Below, one piece after another: positions 1 through 9,235 of a stretch of 64,000 nucleotides of DNA. Origin of the DNA: Bauldia litoralis. Lineage in GTDB: Bacteria > Pseudomonadota > Alphaproteobacteria > Rhizobiales > Kaistiaceae. Every line of letters starts with the position of its first letter. The stretch's first letter is position 1. The notes below the pieces were generated by a model that was not told the origin of the DNA, did no database searches, and saw nothing but the letters and a program-made list of their open reading frames with translations. The stretch is from positions 22,723-86,722 of the forward strand of contig CAMCWB010000007.1 in NCBI GenBank assembly GCA_945882315.1, read 5' to 3'. Position numbers and translations under genes: made by a program.

Positions 1-289
1 ACAGGGCGGCCAGCGCTGCGGCCGCAAAACCCTTCTCGACACGGTCGGCCAAGCCAGGCTCGACCTTGACCGGGCCGCCATGGGCGCGGGCAAAGAGCTT
101 GCGCTTCTCGGCGGTCGCGACGCAATCGGCGCGCGCCGTCACCCACATGCCGCGGCCGGGGAGCCGCCGCCGGAAGTCGGGAACCACCGCGCCGTCGGGC
201 GCCACGACAAAACGGATCAGCGCGTCCACCGGCGCCGCGGCGCGCGTGACGATGCAGGTCCGTTCAGGGTCTTCGCGCCCGCTCGGCAA
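1..289 (-). CDS. ylxR: YlxR-family (DUF448) RNA-binding protein, partial
   Basis: The reading frame leaves the window at base 1, so the C-terminus is missing. The translation carries the YlxR core: RTCIVTR near the start, then IRFVVAPDG, then LPGRGMWV. YlxR proteins are small nucleoid or RNA-binding factors encoded between nusA and infB, and this gene directly follows nusA in the same direction. There is no ATG in the region. I chose a TTG at 289 because GAGG lies seven bases upstream of it and it begins 22 bp after the nusA stop. The family is clear but the exact start is not. Confidence 0.8.
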   Translation of the reverse strand, partial: MPSGREDPERTCIVTRAAAPVDALIRFVVAPDGAVVPDFRRRLPGRGMWVTARADCVATAEKRKLFARAHGGPVKVEPGLADRVEKGFAAAALAAL

Positions 290-311
290 GTGGTCCTCGT
301 TCTCCGTCTTT

Positions 312-1907
312 TCAAGCCGCCGGTGCCTCGGCCTCTTCTTCGGCAGCCGGAAGGAGGTCTTCCTCGGTGATCCAGCCGGCCTTGACGCGGGCCGCCATGA
401 TCATCGCCTCGGCATCGGGGCGGGCCAGGTCGAAGCCGTCGAGGGCGCCGGCATGGCGGGTCGATTCGCCATCCTTGCGCTCGCTCCAGCCGATCAGGTC
501 GTCGGCGACGGCGCCGGCGAAATCCTCGACCGTCTTCATGTCGGCCTTGCCGAGCGCGACCAGCATCGCGGTGGTCATGCCGGGGATTTCCTTCAGTGCG
601 TCGTCGACGCCGAGCTGACGGCGTTCCTCGTCATGTTCGGCCTCAATGCGGCCGAGATATTCGCGGGCCCGTTCCTGCAGCTCGGTCGCCGTCTCCTCGT
701 CGAAACCTTCGATGCCGGAGATCTCCTCGAGGTCGATATAGGCGATGTCCTCGACGCTCGAGAAGCCTTCCGAGGCGAGCAGCTGGGCGACCATCTCGTC
801 GACGTCGAGCGCGGTGGTGAAGAGCTGCGTGCGGTCGTGGAATTCCTTCTGGCGGCGCTCCGACTCTTCCTGCTCGGTGAGGATGTCGATATCCCAGCCG
901 GTGAGCTGCGAGGCGAGGCGGACATTCTGGCCGCGGCGGCCGATGGCCAGCGAGAGCTGCTCGTCGGGCACGACCACTTCGATGCGCTCGGCTTCCTCGT
1001 CGAGCACGACCTTGGCGACTTCCGCCGGCTGCAGCGCGTTGACGATGAAGGTCGCCGGGTCGTTCGACCACGGAATGATGTCGATCTTCTCGCCCTGGAG
1101 CTCGTTGACGACGGCCTGGACGCGGCTGCCGCGCATGCCGACGCAGGCGCCGACCGGGTCGATCGAGGAATCGCGCGAAATGACGGCGATCTTGGCGCGC
1201 GAGCCGGGATCGCGGGCGACCGACTTCACCTCGATGATGCCGTCATAGATCTCCGGCACTTCCTGCGCGAAGAGCTTCGACATGAATTGCGGATGGGTGC
1301 GCGACAGGAATATCTGCGGGCCGCGCTGCTCGCGGCGGACGTCGTAGATGTAGGCGCGGATGCGGTCGCCATAGCGGAAATTCTCGCGCGGGATCAGTTC
1401 GTCGCGGCGCACGATGCCCTCGCCGCGGCCGAGATCGACGATGACGTTGCCGTATTCGACGCGCTTGACCTGGCCGTTGACGATCTCGCCGATGCGATCC
1501 TTGTATTCCTCATACTGGCGGTCGCGCTCGGCCTCGCGGACCTTCTGGACGATAACCTGCTTGGCCGACTGGGCGGCGATGCGGCCGAAATCCATGGGCG
1601 GTAGCGGCTCGGCGATGAAGTCGCCGACCTGGGCGGCGGGATTGCGGCCCCGCGCCTCGTCGAGCGAAATCTCGATCGCTGCGTTCTCGACCGCATCGGC
1701 GACGCGCAGCAGGCGCTGCAGCTTGATCTCGCCGGTCTTGGGATTGATCTCGGCGCGGATGTCGGTCTCCGAGCCGTAGCGCGAGCGCGCCGCTTTCTGG
1801 ATCGCGTCCTCCATGGCGGCAACGACGATCATGCGGTCGATGCCCTTTTCCCGGGCGACCGCGTCGGCGATCTGCAGGAGCTCCAGTCGGTTTGCACTGA
1901 CGGCCAT
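312..1907 (-). CDS. nusA: Transcription termination/antitermination protein NusA
   Basis: 531 residues. NusA binds RNA polymerase and nascent RNA and modulates pausing, termination and antitermination in the cytoplasm. The order is classical: an N-terminal polymerase-binding domain (about 1-125), an S1 domain (about 135-200, with [16 protein letters not shown]), two KH domains (about 230-350, with [13 protein letters not shown] and [15 protein letters not shown]), then acidic C-terminal helix-hairpin-helix repeats including [14 protein letters not shown]. The ATG at 1907 has GGAG nine bases upstream. It is the second gene of a rimP-nusA-ylxR operon, 26 bp after rimP; infB would be expected beyond the left edge. 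Confidence 0.98.
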   Translation of the reverse strand: MAVSANRLELLQIADAVAREKGIDRMIVVAAMEDAIQKAARSRYGSETDIRAEINPKTGEIKLQRLLRVADAVENAAIEISLDEARGRNPAAQVGDFIAEPLPPMDFGRIAAQSAKQVIVQKVREAERDRQYEEYKDRIGEIVNGQVKRVEYGNVIVDLGRGEGIVRRDELIPRENFRYGDRIRAYIYDVRREQRGPQIFLSRTHPQFMSKLFAQEVPEIYDGIIEVKSVARDPGSRAKIAVISRDSSIDPVGACVGMRGSRVQAVVNELQGEKIDIIPWSNDPATFIVNALQPAEVAKVVLDEEAERIEVVVPDEQLSLAIGRRGQNVRLASQLTGWDIDILTEQEESERRQKEFHDRTQLFTTALDVDEMVAQLLASEGFSSVEDIAYIDLEEISGIEGFDEETATELQERAREYLGRIEAEHDEERRQLGVDDALKEIPGMTTAMLVALGKADMKTVEDFAGAVADDLIGWSERKDGESTRHAGALDGFDLARPDAEAMIMAARVKAGWITEEDLLPAAEEEAEAPAA

Positions 1908-1933
1908 AATGGCTTTCTCCTAGGGCCGGGCGC

Positions 1934-2515
1934 TCAGGCGCCGGCGTTATTCTGTTCACGCGCCTTCCGCTTCTCCTTGCGGAGCGTCTCGCGGACAAGC
2001 GCATCGGTGAGGACGAGGCGAGCTTCGCCGATATCGGCAAGGCGGATCGATACGGTCTCTGGCTCGGCAAGCGCCGACTTGGCTTCGATCTCGAGCCTGA
2101 CGCTGTCGCCGTCGAGGCCGGCGAGCGTGCCCTTGTAACGCTTGCGGCCATCGACCGGGCGTTCGAGCTCGATCTTGGTGACGTGGCCCGACCAGCGCTC
2201 GAAATCCGAGCGGCGGACCAGCGGACGGTCGATGCCGGGCGAGGAGACTTCGAGATGATACTCGCGGTCAATCGGATCCTCGGTATCGAGGGTCGGCGAC
2301 AGGTCGCGCGACAGGATCTCGCAATCCTCGACCGTCATGGTGCCGTCCGGCTTCTCGGCCATGATCTGCAGCGTGGTGCCGTTCATCGCCGATAATTTTA
2401 TGCGCACGAGCCTATAGCCGAGGCCGGCGGCAACCGGCTCGACAATATGGGCGATGCGGGCCTCGAGGCCCGTCTCGGTGATGATGCGCTCTTCGCCGTC
2501 GTCGGTATCGGACAA
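1934..2515 (-). CDS. rimP: Ribosome maturation factor RimP
   Basis: About 193 residues. RimP assists 30S subunit maturation. Family hallmarks are [10 protein letters not shown], the [15 protein letters not shown] segment, and [14 protein letters not shown], which ends the N-terminal alpha/beta domain; a C-terminal SH3-like domain and a basic tail follow. No ATG fits. I chose the TTG at 2515 (protein beginning LSDTDDGEE), with AGGGA six bases upstream. A TTG at 2545 would add ten residues. It is the first gene of the rimP-nusA-ylxR operon, behind a recognisable promoter and a leader hairpin. Confidence 0.95.
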   Translation of the reverse strand: MSDTDDGEERIITETGLEARIAHIVEPVAAGLGYRLVRIKLSAMNGTTLQIMAEKPDGTMTVEDCEILSRDLSPTLDTEDPIDREYHLEVSSPGIDRPLVRRSDFERWSGHVTKIELERPVDGRKRYKGTLAGLDGDSVRLEIEAKSALAEPETVSIRLADIGEARLVLTDALVRETLRKEKRKAREQNNAGA

Positions 2516-2553
2516 GGCAAATCCCTGCCTGGGACCGGTTCGCAAAGCAAAAG

Positions 2554-2587
2554 GAGTGGGGCAGCGGGGACCCGGAGGCTCCCACTC
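2554..2587 (-). promoter_or_regulatory. Leader hairpin of the rimP-nusA operon
   Basis: A perfect seven-base inverted repeat (GAGTGGG / CCCACTC) encloses a 20-nt GC-rich loop in the 5' leader, between the candidate promoter and rimP. It is not followed by a T-run, so an intrinsic terminator is unlikely. A role in leader regulation is inference; NusA is known in some bacteria to autoregulate its operon. Confidence 0.45.
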
Positions 2588-2620
2588 TCTAACGAACCGA
2601 TCGTTTGAGATGATGGCAGC

Positions 2621-2649
2621 GATATAGTCCGAACGGCGGCCGAAAGCAA
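2621..2649 (-). promoter_or_regulatory. Candidate sigma-70 promoter of rimP-nusA
   Basis: On the minus strand, TTGCTT is followed by a 17-nt spacer and TATATC, about 105 nt before the rimP start. It lies in the gap after cysA, so it separates the housekeeping operon from the sulfate operon. The call rests on pattern match only. Confidence 0.55.
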
Positions 2650-2670
2650 GACGGCCCCCGCGGCGTGCCT

Positions 2671-3837
2671 TCAGCCGCGGAAGGCGTCGGGCGAAAAGAG
2701 CCGCCAGCTCCGCGGCAGGACGACGACGCGATTGCCCTTCTGGCCGGCGGTTTCGGCGCCGACATCGATCTCGATGCGGTGGCGCTGCGGGCCGACCTCG
2801 ATGGCGAGCCGGCGGGTCGCACCGTGGCGGAGCTCGGAGACGACGAGCCCGGCTATGCCGCCGGCGCCCTCGCCGGTGAATTCGATGTCATGCGGGCGGA
2901 AGGCAAGCATGCGCGGGCCGTCGGCCTCGCCGGTGCTGGCGAGGTCCAGCGCCCGGTCGTCGAGGAAGATCTTGCCGGATTCGACCCGGACCGGCAGCGC
3001 GTTGGTCTCGCCGATGAAGCCGGCGACGAAGGGGGTTGCCGGCGCGTCGTAGATCTCGTCCGGCGTGCCGATCTGCTCGATGCGGCCCTTGTTGAGGACG
3101 GCGACGCGGTCGGCCAGTTCCAGCGCCTCGTCCTGGTCATGGGTGACGAAGACCGTCGTATGGCCGGTCCGGTCGTGGATCTCGCGGAGCCAGCGGCGGA
3201 GATCCTTGCGGACCTTCGCGTCGAGCGCCCCGAAAGGCTCGTCGAGGAGGAGGATGCGAGGCTCGATGGCGAGCGCGCGGGCGAGCGCGACACGCTGGCG
3301 CTGGCCGCCGGAAAGCTGGGCCGGATAGCGCTTGCCGAGATCGGTGAGCTGGACCAGATCGAGAAGCTCGTCGACGCGCTTCTTGATGGCGGCCTTTGCC
3401 GGTCGTCTCTTCGCCGGCCGCACCGACAGGCCGAAGGCGATGTTGTCGTGGACGGTCATGTGGCGGAAGAGGGCGTAGCTCTGGAAGACGAAGCCGACAT
3501 TGCGCTCCTGGACCGACAGGCCCAGCGCATCTTCGGCGCCGAACAGTACGCGGCCCTCGCTCGGGAAGTCGAGGCCGCCGAGGATGCGGAGCAGCGTCGT
3601 CTTGCCGGAGCCCGACGGGCCGAGCAGCGCGACGAGTTCGCCTGAGGCGATCTTCAGCGAGACGCCATGCAGCGCAGCGGTATCGCCGAAGCTCCGCGCG
3701 ACATTCTCGACAGTGACGTCCACCTGCTTACCCCAAGTACCGGCCAGCGGCCGCAGACCTTCCGCGGCAGCGATGCGGGCATGGGCTGAACCAAGCCCGG
3801 CGCGGATATTCAAATCGTTTCCGGTAACGGCGTCCAT
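2671..3837 (-). CDS. cysA: Sulfate/thiosulfate ABC transporter ATP-binding protein CysA
   Basis: 388 residues from the ATG. It is the ATPase of the sulfate/thiosulfate importer, working with CysT, CysW and a periplasmic binding protein. Walker [10 protein letters not shown] starts at residue 73, Q-loop VFQSYALF is near 117, signature [10 protein letters not shown] near 175 and Walker [13 protein letters not shown] near 195. The C-terminal regulatory domain follows ([10 protein letters not shown]). The first 38 residues precede the usual CysA start; a GTG at 3723 (protein [14 protein letters not shown]) matches the family start and has GGGG upstream, so the true start may be there. Last gene of rrf2-sbp-cysT-cysW-cysA. 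Confidence 0.95.
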   Translation of the reverse strand: MDAVTGNDLNIRAGLGSAHARIAAAEGLRPLAGTWGKQVDVTVENVARSFGDTAALHGVSLKIASGELVALLGPSGSGKTTLLRILGGLDFPSEGRVLFGAEDALGLSVQERNVGFVFQSYALFRHMTVHDNIAFGLSVRPAKRRPAKAAIKKRVDELLDLVQLTDLGKRYPAQLSGGQRQRVALARALAIEPRILLLDEPFGALDAKVRKDLRRWLREIHDRTGHTTVFVTHDQDEALELADRVAVLNKGRIEQIGTPDEIYDAPATPFVAGFIGETNALPVRVESGKIFLDDRALDLASTGEADGPRMLAFRPHDIEFTGEGAGGIAGLVVSELRHGATRRLAIEVGPQRHRIEIDVGAETAGQKGNRVVVLPRSWRLFSPDAFRG

Positions 3838-3865
3838 GTCTTCGTTCCGTTTTTCTTGCAGGCGT

Positions 3866-4744
3866 TCAACGGCGGATGGCGGCGATCTCGCCGGAGAAGC
3901 GCCATTCCAGGAAAGTCTTCAACCCGAGCGTGATGAGGGCCAGCATCGCAAGCAGCGAGGCGACGGCGAAAGCGGCGACCGCCATGTACTCATTGTAGAG
4001 AATCTCGACATGCAGCGGCATGGTGTTGGTCTGGCCGCGGATCTTGCCGGAGACCACCGCGACGGCGCCGAACTCGCCCATGGCGCGGGCGTTGCCGAGA
4101 AGCACGCCGTAAAGCAGCGCCCATTTCACATTGGGCAAGGTGACCCGGAAGAAGGTCTGCCAGCCGCCGGCGCCGAGCGAAATCGCTGCTTCCTCGTCGG
4201 TCGTGCCCTGCTCCTGCATCAGCGGGATCAGTTCCCGGGCAACGAAGGGGAAGGTGACGAAGATCGTGGCGAGGACGATGCCGGGCACGGCGAAGATGAT
4301 CTGGATGCCCTGGCTCTGCAGCCACGGACCGAAGAAGCCCTGCGCCCCGAAGAGAAGCACATAGATCAGGCCGGAGGTGACCGGCGAGACCGAGAAGGGC
4401 AGGTCGATCAGCGTGATCAGGAAGCTCTTGCCCTTGAAGTCGAATTTGGCGATCGCCCAGGCCGCGGCGACGCCGAAGACCAGATTGGCAGGCACCGCGA
4501 TCGCGGCGACAAGCAGCGTCAGCCTTATGGCCGCAAGCGCATCCTTCTCGCCCAGCGCCGCCCAGTAGGGTCCGAAGCCGGTGCGGAACGCCTCGTAGAA
4601 AACGCTAACCAGCGGCAACAGGAGGAAGATGCCGAGAAGGGCGACCGCGATCGCGATCAGGACGACGCGAACGAAAAGCCCCTCGGAGATGACCTCGCGG
4701 CGGCGCGGCGCGCCCACGGGCGGGACGAGTGCGACGTCAGCCAT
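3866..4744 (-). CDS. cysW: Sulfate ABC transporter permease CysW
   Basis: 292 residues; inner-membrane permease of the sulfate importer. Six hydrophobic segments are visible, starting with [20 protein letters not shown]. The EAA loop that contacts CysA reads [21 protein letters not shown], and [17 protein letters not shown] is typical of CysW. The ATG at 4744 overlaps the cysT stop by eight bases with GGCGAGG upstream, which supports it over an upstream non-ATG start 28 codons earlier. Translational coupling with cysT is likely. Confidence 0.96.
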   Translation of the reverse strand: MADVALVPPVGAPRRREVISEGLFVRVVLIAIAVALLGIFLLLPLVSVFYEAFRTGFGPYWAALGEKDALAAIRLTLLVAAIAVPANLVFGVAAAWAIAKFDFKGKSFLITLIDLPFSVSPVTSGLIYVLLFGAQGFFGPWLQSQGIQIIFAVPGIVLATIFVTFPFVARELIPLMQEQGTTDEEAAISLGAGGWQTFFRVTLPNVKWALLYGVLLGNARAMGEFGAVAVVSGKIRGQTNTMPLHVEILYNEYMAVAAFAVASLLAMLALITLGLKTFLEWRFSGEIAAIRR

Positions 4745-5585
4745 TGGAGAGACCTCGCCGCGACCAGGCCTGGAGGAGGTTGATGACCAGCAACAGAACG
4801 AAGGAGATCGCCAGCATGATCGAGGCAATCGCGGTCGCTGCCGGATAGTTGAATTCGGTCAGCTTGATGACGATGAGCAGCGGCGCGATCTCCGACACGA
4901 AAGGGATATTGCCGGCGATGAAAATAACCGAGCCGTATTCGCCGATGGCACGGGCGAGCGCCAGCGCGAAGCCGGTCAGGAGGGCCGGCAGCAGCGCCGG
5001 CAGGATGACTTTGCGGAACGTCTGGAAGCGCCGGGCGCCGAGCGTCGCCGCCGCCTCCTCGACCTCGCGGTCGAGATCTTCCAGCACCGGCTGCACCGTG
5101 CGGACGATGAAGGGCAGACCGATGAAGGTCAGGGCGATCAGGATGCCGATCGGCGTGTAGGCGATCTTGATGCCGAACGGCTTCACGAGCTCGCCGATCC
5201 AGCCATTCGGCGCGTAGAGCGCGGTGAGTGCGATTCCGGCCACCGCGGTCGGCAGCGCGAAGGGGAGGTCGATGAAGGCATCGAGAAGCTTGCGGCCGGG
5301 AAACTCGTAGCGGACCAGGACCCAGGCGACGATCAGGCCGAAGACCGCGTTGATCGCGGCGGCGGCGAAGGAGATGCCGAAAGAGACCTTCAACGCGGCG
5401 ATGGTCCGCGGATCGGTGGCGATCCGCCAGAATTCCGGCCAGCCGAGCGACGCCGTCTTGAGGACGAGGGCGGCCAGCGGAATCAGAACGATGAGACTGA
5501 GATAGGCCAACGTGAAGCCGAGCGCCAACCCGAAGCCCGGGATGACGCTCGGTTTCTTCAACGCGCCTTGGGAGGAAGCGCGCAT
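4737..5585 (-). CDS. cysT: Sulfate ABC transporter permease CysT
   Basis: 282 residues from the ATG at 5585; partner permease of CysW. The protein has six membrane segments (first: LALGFTLAYLSLIVLIPLAALV), the EAA loop EEAAATLGARRFQTFRKVILP and the CysT-typical ALARAIGEYGSVIFIAGN. The start follows the sbp stop by seven bases. An upstream start adding 16 residues would run into sbp and is less likely. Also called cysU. Confidence 0.96.
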   Translation of the reverse strand: MRASSQGALKKPSVIPGFGLALGFTLAYLSLIVLIPLAALVLKTASLGWPEFWRIATDPRTIAALKVSFGISFAAAAINAVFGLIVAWVLVRYEFPGRKLLDAFIDLPFALPTAVAGIALTALYAPNGWIGELVKPFGIKIAYTPIGILIALTFIGLPFIVRTVQPVLEDLDREVEEAAATLGARRFQTFRKVILPALLPALLTGFALALARAIGEYGSVIFIAGNIPFVSEIAPLLIVIKLTEFNYPAATAIASIMLAISFVLLLVINLLQAWSRRGLSNG

Positions 5586-5592
5586 GCGAACT

Positions 5593-6618
5593 CTATTTCG
5601 TGGGTTGATAGATCTTGTCGAAGATGCCGCCATCGGCGAAGAACTTCGGCGTCACTTCTTTCCAGCCGCCGAAAAGCGGATCGGCGATCGTGACGAGATT
5701 CACCTCAGGGAAGCGCTTGAGGTCTTCCGGATCGGCGAGCTCGGGCAACGCCGGCCAGTAGAAGTTCTTGGCAATCAGCTTCTGGCCGACATCGGTGTAG
5801 AGATATTCGAGATAGGCCTGCGCCACCTCGCGGGTGCCCTTCGCGTCGACATTCTTGTCGACCACCGCGACCGGCGGCTCGGCCTTGATCGAGGTGGGCG
5901 GAACCACGATGTCGAACTTGTCGGGACCCAGCTCGTTGACGGCGAGGAAAGCCTCGTTCTCCCAAGCGAGAAGCACATCGCCGATCTCGCGTTCGACGAA
6001 AGTGGTGGTCGAGCCCCTGGCTCCGGAGTCGAGGACCGGGACGTGCTTGTAGACCGCGGTCACGAACTCGACGTTCTTGGCTTCGTCGCCACCAAACTTG
6101 GTGTTGGCCCAGTCCCAGGCCGCGAGGAAGTTCCACTGTGCCCCGCCCGAGGTCTTCGGGTTCGGCGTGATGACCTCGACACCGTCCTTGATCAGGTCGC
6201 CCCAGTCGAGAATGCCTTTCGGGTTGCCCTTGCGGACCAGGAAAACGATCGTCGATGTATAGGGCGTCGAGTTGTGCTGGAGCTTGGACCGCCAATCGGT
6301 CGCCAGGAGGCCGGCCGCGGCGACCTTGTTGATGTCGCCTTCGAGGGCGAGCGTGACGACGTCGGCCTTGAGACCGTCGATGACGGCGCGGGCCTGGGCG
6401 CCGGAGCCGGCATGCGACTGCTCGATTGTCACGGTGTCGCCGGTTTTTTCCTTCCAGTAAGCCGCGAAAGCCTCGTCATAGGCTTTGTAGAGCTCACGGG
6501 TCGGATCGTAGGACACGTTGAGAATGGTCTGATCGGCGGCCGAGGCCGGCGCCATCATGCCGAAGCCGGTGATCGCTAGAGCGGCGGCGAGGGTTCGAAA
6601 TCTGGTCTGGCGGGTCAC
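5593..6618 (-). CDS. Periplasmic sulfate-binding protein (Sbp/CysP family)
   Basis: 341 residues. It captures sulfate (possibly thiosulfate) in the periplasm for CysTWA. A Sec signal peptide is evident (basic TRQTRFR, hydrophobic core, cleavage near ASAADQT). Family segments include LNVSYDPTRELY, EQSHAGSGAQARAVIDGL, DVVTLALEGDI, NPKTSGGAQWNFLAAW and GDVLLAWENEA. The GTG start at 6618 has GGGAG seven bases upstream. It is the first structural gene of the transporter, 110 bp after the Rrf2 regulator, a gap that could hold its promoter and operator. Sequence alone does not separate Sbp from CysP. Confidence 0.95.
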   Translation of the reverse strand: MTRQTRFRTLAAALAITGFGMMAPASAADQTILNVSYDPTRELYKAYDEAFAAYWKEKTGDTVTIEQSHAGSGAQARAVIDGLKADVVTLALEGDINKVAAAGLLATDWRSKLQHNSTPYTSTIVFLVRKGNPKGILDWGDLIKDGVEVITPNPKTSGGAQWNFLAAWDWANTKFGGDEAKNVEFVTAVYKHVPVLDSGARGSTTTFVEREIGDVLLAWENEAFLAVNELGPDKFDIVVPPTSIKAEPPVAVVDKNVDAKGTREVAQAYLEYLYTDVGQKLIAKNFYWPALPELADPEDLKRFPEVNLVTIADPLFGGWKEVTPKFFADGGIFDKIYQPTK

Positions 6619-6728
6619 GGCAGAGCTCCCTGTTTGAACACCCCACTATCTCGACAGAGTTAATCGCCTTTCACAACGCGCCAGCATGCGAAGATTCGTG
6701 CTTCGTTAGGACAGGATTTCAAAAAAGC

Positions 6729-7202
6729 CTATTCGGCAGGAACCATTTCGCGATCGGGGCCTGCTATGGCTGGACCCTTGGAAATTGTTTCAGGATCGCG
6801 CAGGGCCTCGGCGAGCGTCGTCCCCTCCAGCAGAAGGAGCTGCGCGCTATAAGTATCGGCGAAGAGCCGGCGCACGAAGCAGGTCTTCTCGTCGGCACAA
6901 TCGGTGCAGCGTCGATAGGCCGTGCGCGAGATGCAAGGCAGCGGCGCAATCGGGCCGTCGATGGCGCGCAGCACGTTGCCGATGGTGATGTCTTCCGGCC
7001 GCTTGATGATGACATAGCCCCCGGCCCGGCCGCGGCGGCTGGCGACGATGCCGGCCCGTTTGAGGTCGAGGAGGATGTGCTCGAGGAATTTCCGCGGGAC
7101 CGCCGCTTCGGAAGCAATCTCCTCGATCTGCACAGAATCGCCCTTGCGCTCGGCCAGTTCGGCGAGCGCCTTGAAGGCGTATTTGGCTTTCTGGGAGATC
7201 AT
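6729..7202 (-). CDS. Rrf2-family transcriptional regulator with four-cysteine cluster
   Basis: 157 residues. The N-terminal winged helix has the Rrf2 pattern (AKYAFKALAELAERKG, PRKFLEHILLDLKRAGIV, GRAGGYVI). A cluster of four cysteines follows near residues 89-107 (CISRTAYRRCTDCADEKTC), spaced 8, 2 and 5. Rrf2 proteins such as IscR, NsrR and RirA use three cysteines to hold an iron-sulfur cluster; here the spacing differs and there is one more, so metal or cluster binding is plausible but unproven. It lies directly upstream of the sulfate transporter in the same direction, which suggests local control of sulfate uptake. Confidence 0.9.
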   Translation of the reverse strand: MISQKAKYAFKALAELAERKGDSVQIEEIASEAAVPRKFLEHILLDLKRAGIVASRRGRAGGYVIIKRPEDITIGNVLRAIDGPIAPLPCISRTAYRRCTDCADEKTCFVRRLFADTYSAQLLLLEGTTLAEALRDPETISKGPAIAGPDREMVPAE

Positions 7203-7227
7203 CTACGGCGACCGACGGGCGAATTGC

Positions 7228-7257
7228 TGGGCTATACGCCCAAAATACCCATGTGGG
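7228..7257. promoter_or_regulatory. Tandem dyads upstream of the Rrf2 regulator
   Basis: Two inverted repeats sit 25-55 bp before the rrf2 start: TGGGC-TATAC-GCCCA at 7228-7242 and CCCA-TG-TGGG at 7248-7257. Their position between trmB and rrf2 fits an operator, possibly autoregulatory, but the first could also be a weak terminator stem. The call is inference. Confidence 0.4.
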
Positions 7258-7274
7258 AATGAATTATCCGTGCA

Positions 7275-7958
7275 TCAACGCCGCCGGAAGGCAAGGTAAG
7301 CCGGCTTGCGGCCTTCTGCAAAGGCCTTCCGCTCGTAGCGCGTCCCCGGCCAGCCCGGAAAGGGCAGCCGCCAGTCGTCGGCGCGCTCCGCCGTCCAGTC
7401 GAATTCCGGCCGGACCACGACGTGGCGGAGCGTCCAGTCGACATAGGATTCGATATCCGAGGCAAACCGGAACAGGCCGCCCGGCACGAGGCCGCGGGCA
7501 AAACGGTCGAGGTTTTCGCGGCTGACGAAGCGGCGCTTCCAGTGGCGCTTCTTCGGCCAGGGGTCGGGATAGAAGAGGTCGATGCGGTCCAGCGCTGCCG
7601 CCGGCAGCCAATCGAGAAGCTCCGCCGCATCGCTGCCGAACAGGCGGACATTGCCGAGCTTCTTCTCCGAGACAGCGGCGACCGCCTTGGCCATGCCGTT
7701 CAGGAAGGGCTCGGCGCCGATGAAGCCGATATCGGGCCGCGCCTCGGCCTCGTGAACCAGGTGCTCGCCGCCGCCGAAGCCGATCTCGAGCCGGAAGGCC
7801 GAGACCGGCGATTCGAACAGGCCGGCGAGGGTCCCCGAAAATGGCGTGCCGATATCGACGAGGAGCGCCGGCAGGCGCTCCGCCATCAGGTCGGTGCGGC
7901 GGGCGGAGAGCGGCTTGCCCTTCCGCCTGCCCCAGAGCGAGTCGCGCCGCCCGGTCAT
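7275..7958 (-). CDS. trmB: tRNA (guanine-N7)-methyltransferase TrmB
   Basis: 227 residues. It methylates G46 of tRNAs with SAM. Motifs: SAM site LEIGFGGGEHL, FIGAEPFLNG, and the active-site stretch DLFYPDPWPKKRHWKRR; the C-terminus has GTRYERKAFAEG as expected. The ATG at 7958 is 23 bp downstream of the metK stop, so the enzyme that makes SAM and one that uses it are probably co-transcribed. Confidence 0.97.
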   Translation of the reverse strand: MTGRRDSLWGRRKGKPLSARRTDLMAERLPALLVDIGTPFSGTLAGLFESPVSAFRLEIGFGGGEHLVHEAEARPDIGFIGAEPFLNGMAKAVAAVSEKKLGNVRLFGSDAAELLDWLPAAALDRIDLFYPDPWPKKRHWKRRFVSRENLDRFARGLVPGGLFRFASDIESYVDWTLRHVVVRPEFDWTAERADDWRLPFPGWPGTRYERKAFAEGRKPAYLAFRRR

Positions 7959-7981
7959 GGACGGTTTCCCGTTGCCGGCGA

Positions 7982-9157
7982 TCAGGCGTCGAGCGCGCTA
8001 CGGATCTGGCCGGCAAGATCGGTGCGCTCCCACGAGAAGCCGCCATCCGACTCCGGCGCGCGGCCAAAATGGCCGTAGGCCGAGGTCCGCGCATAGATCG
8101 GCCGGTTGAGGCTGAGATGCTGGCGGATGCCGCGCGGCGACAGATCCATCACCTCGGAGAGAACCTTCTCGAGCTTGCCTTCGTCGACCCGGCCGGTGCC
8201 GTGCAGGTCGACATAGACCGAAAGCGGCTTGGCGACGCCGATCGCGTAGGAGACCTGGATCGTGCAGCGGTCGGCGACATCGGCGGCGACGACGTTCTTG
8301 GCGAGATAGCGGGCGGCGTAGGCGGCCGAACGATCGACCTTGGTCGGATCCTTGCCGGAGAAAGCGCCGCCGCCATGCGGTGCGGCGCCGCCATAGGTGT
8401 CGACGATGATCTTGCGGCCGGTCAGGCCGCAATCGCCGTCCGGTCCGCCGATGACGAATTTACCGGTCGGGTTGACGTGCCAGGCGGTGGTGCCGTTGAC
8501 CCAGCCCTCGGGCAGCGCCTTGCGGACGAGCGGCTCGACGACGGCGCGGACGTCTTCCGAGCTCATGGTCTCGTCGAGATGCTGGGTGGAGACGACGATC
8601 GACGTCGCCTTGACCGGCTTGCCGTTCTGATAAAGCACGGTCACCTGGCTCTTGGCGTCGGGGCCGAGCATCGGGGCAGCGCCCGACTTCCGTGCATCGT
8701 TCATCAGCTTCAGGATGCGGTGGGCGTAGTAGATCGGCGCCGGCATCAGCTCCGGCGTCTCGCGGCAGGCATAGCCGAACATGATGCCCTGGTCGCCGGC
8801 GCCCTCGTCCTTGTTGCCGCTGGCATCGACGCCCTGGGCGATGTCGGCCGACTGGGCGTGCAGGAGAATTTCGACATTCGCCTTCTCCCAATGGAAGCCG
8901 TCCTGCTCGTAGCCGATGTCGCGAATGGCCTCGCGGGTGAGATTCTCGATCATGGCCGGGGTGATCGAGGATGGGCCCCTCACCTCGCCGGCGATGACCA
9001 CCCGGTTGGTGGTGGCGAGCGTCTCGCAGGCGACGCGGGCTTCCGGCATCGCCGCAAGATACGCATCAACGACAGTATCGGAAATCCGGTCGCAAACCTT
9101 GTCCGGATGGCCTTCGGAAACGGATTCACTGGTGAAATGATAGGAGGCTCGTGCCAC
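7982..9157 (-). CDS. metK: S-adenosylmethionine synthase MetK
   Basis: 391 residues, typical length. It makes SAM from methionine and ATP. Hallmarks: [13 protein letters not shown] near the N-terminus, [12 protein letters not shown], the glycine-rich [22 protein letters not shown] loop region, and [12 protein letters not shown] near the end. It starts with GTG at 9157. The leader before it is unusually rich in inverted repeats, so post-transcriptional control is possible. It is downstream of the PraR-like regulator and upstream of trmB. Confidence 0.98.
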   Translation of the reverse strand: MARASYHFTSESVSEGHPDKVCDRISDTVVDAYLAAMPEARVACETLATTNRVVIAGEVRGPSSITPAMIENLTREAIRDIGYEQDGFHWEKANVEILLHAQSADIAQGVDASGNKDEGAGDQGIMFGYACRETPELMPAPIYYAHRILKLMNDARKSGAAPMLGPDAKSQVTVLYQNGKPVKATSIVVSTQHLDETMSSEDVRAVVEPLVRKALPEGWVNGTTAWHVNPTGKFVIGGPDGDCGLTGRKIIVDTYGGAAPHGGGAFSGKDPTKVDRSAAYAARYLAKNVVAADVADRCTIQVSYAIGVAKPLSVYVDLHGTGRVDEGKLEKVLSEVMDLSPRGIRQHLSLNRPIYARTSAYGHFGRAPESDGGFSWERTDLAGQIRSALDA

Positions 9158-9181
9158 GGATCGTGTTCCCCAATAGTGCGC

Positions 9182-9235
9182 CTGCCATGACGCGACGCGT
9201 TGTTCTGGCAGCGAGGCCGGTAATAATCAACCGGC
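9182..9235 (-). promoter_or_regulatory. Structured metK 5' leader (candidate regulatory RNA)
   Basis: Two hairpins can form just ahead of metK. The upstream one is GCCGGT / ACCGGC with an 8-nt AT-rich loop (9216-9235). The second pairs CTGCCA with TGGCAG (9182-9211) and encloses ACGCG-A-CGCGT. Known SAM-sensing RNAs sit before metK in some alphaproteobacteria (the SAM/SAH class in Rhodobacterales), but I could not match that consensus here. Confidence 0.35.

Noticed and set aside
66..5693. Several long rightward open frames across ylxR-nusA and the cys operon
   Set aside because: They mirror real leftward genes, start at arbitrary codons and encode Arg/Asp-rich sequence without homology.
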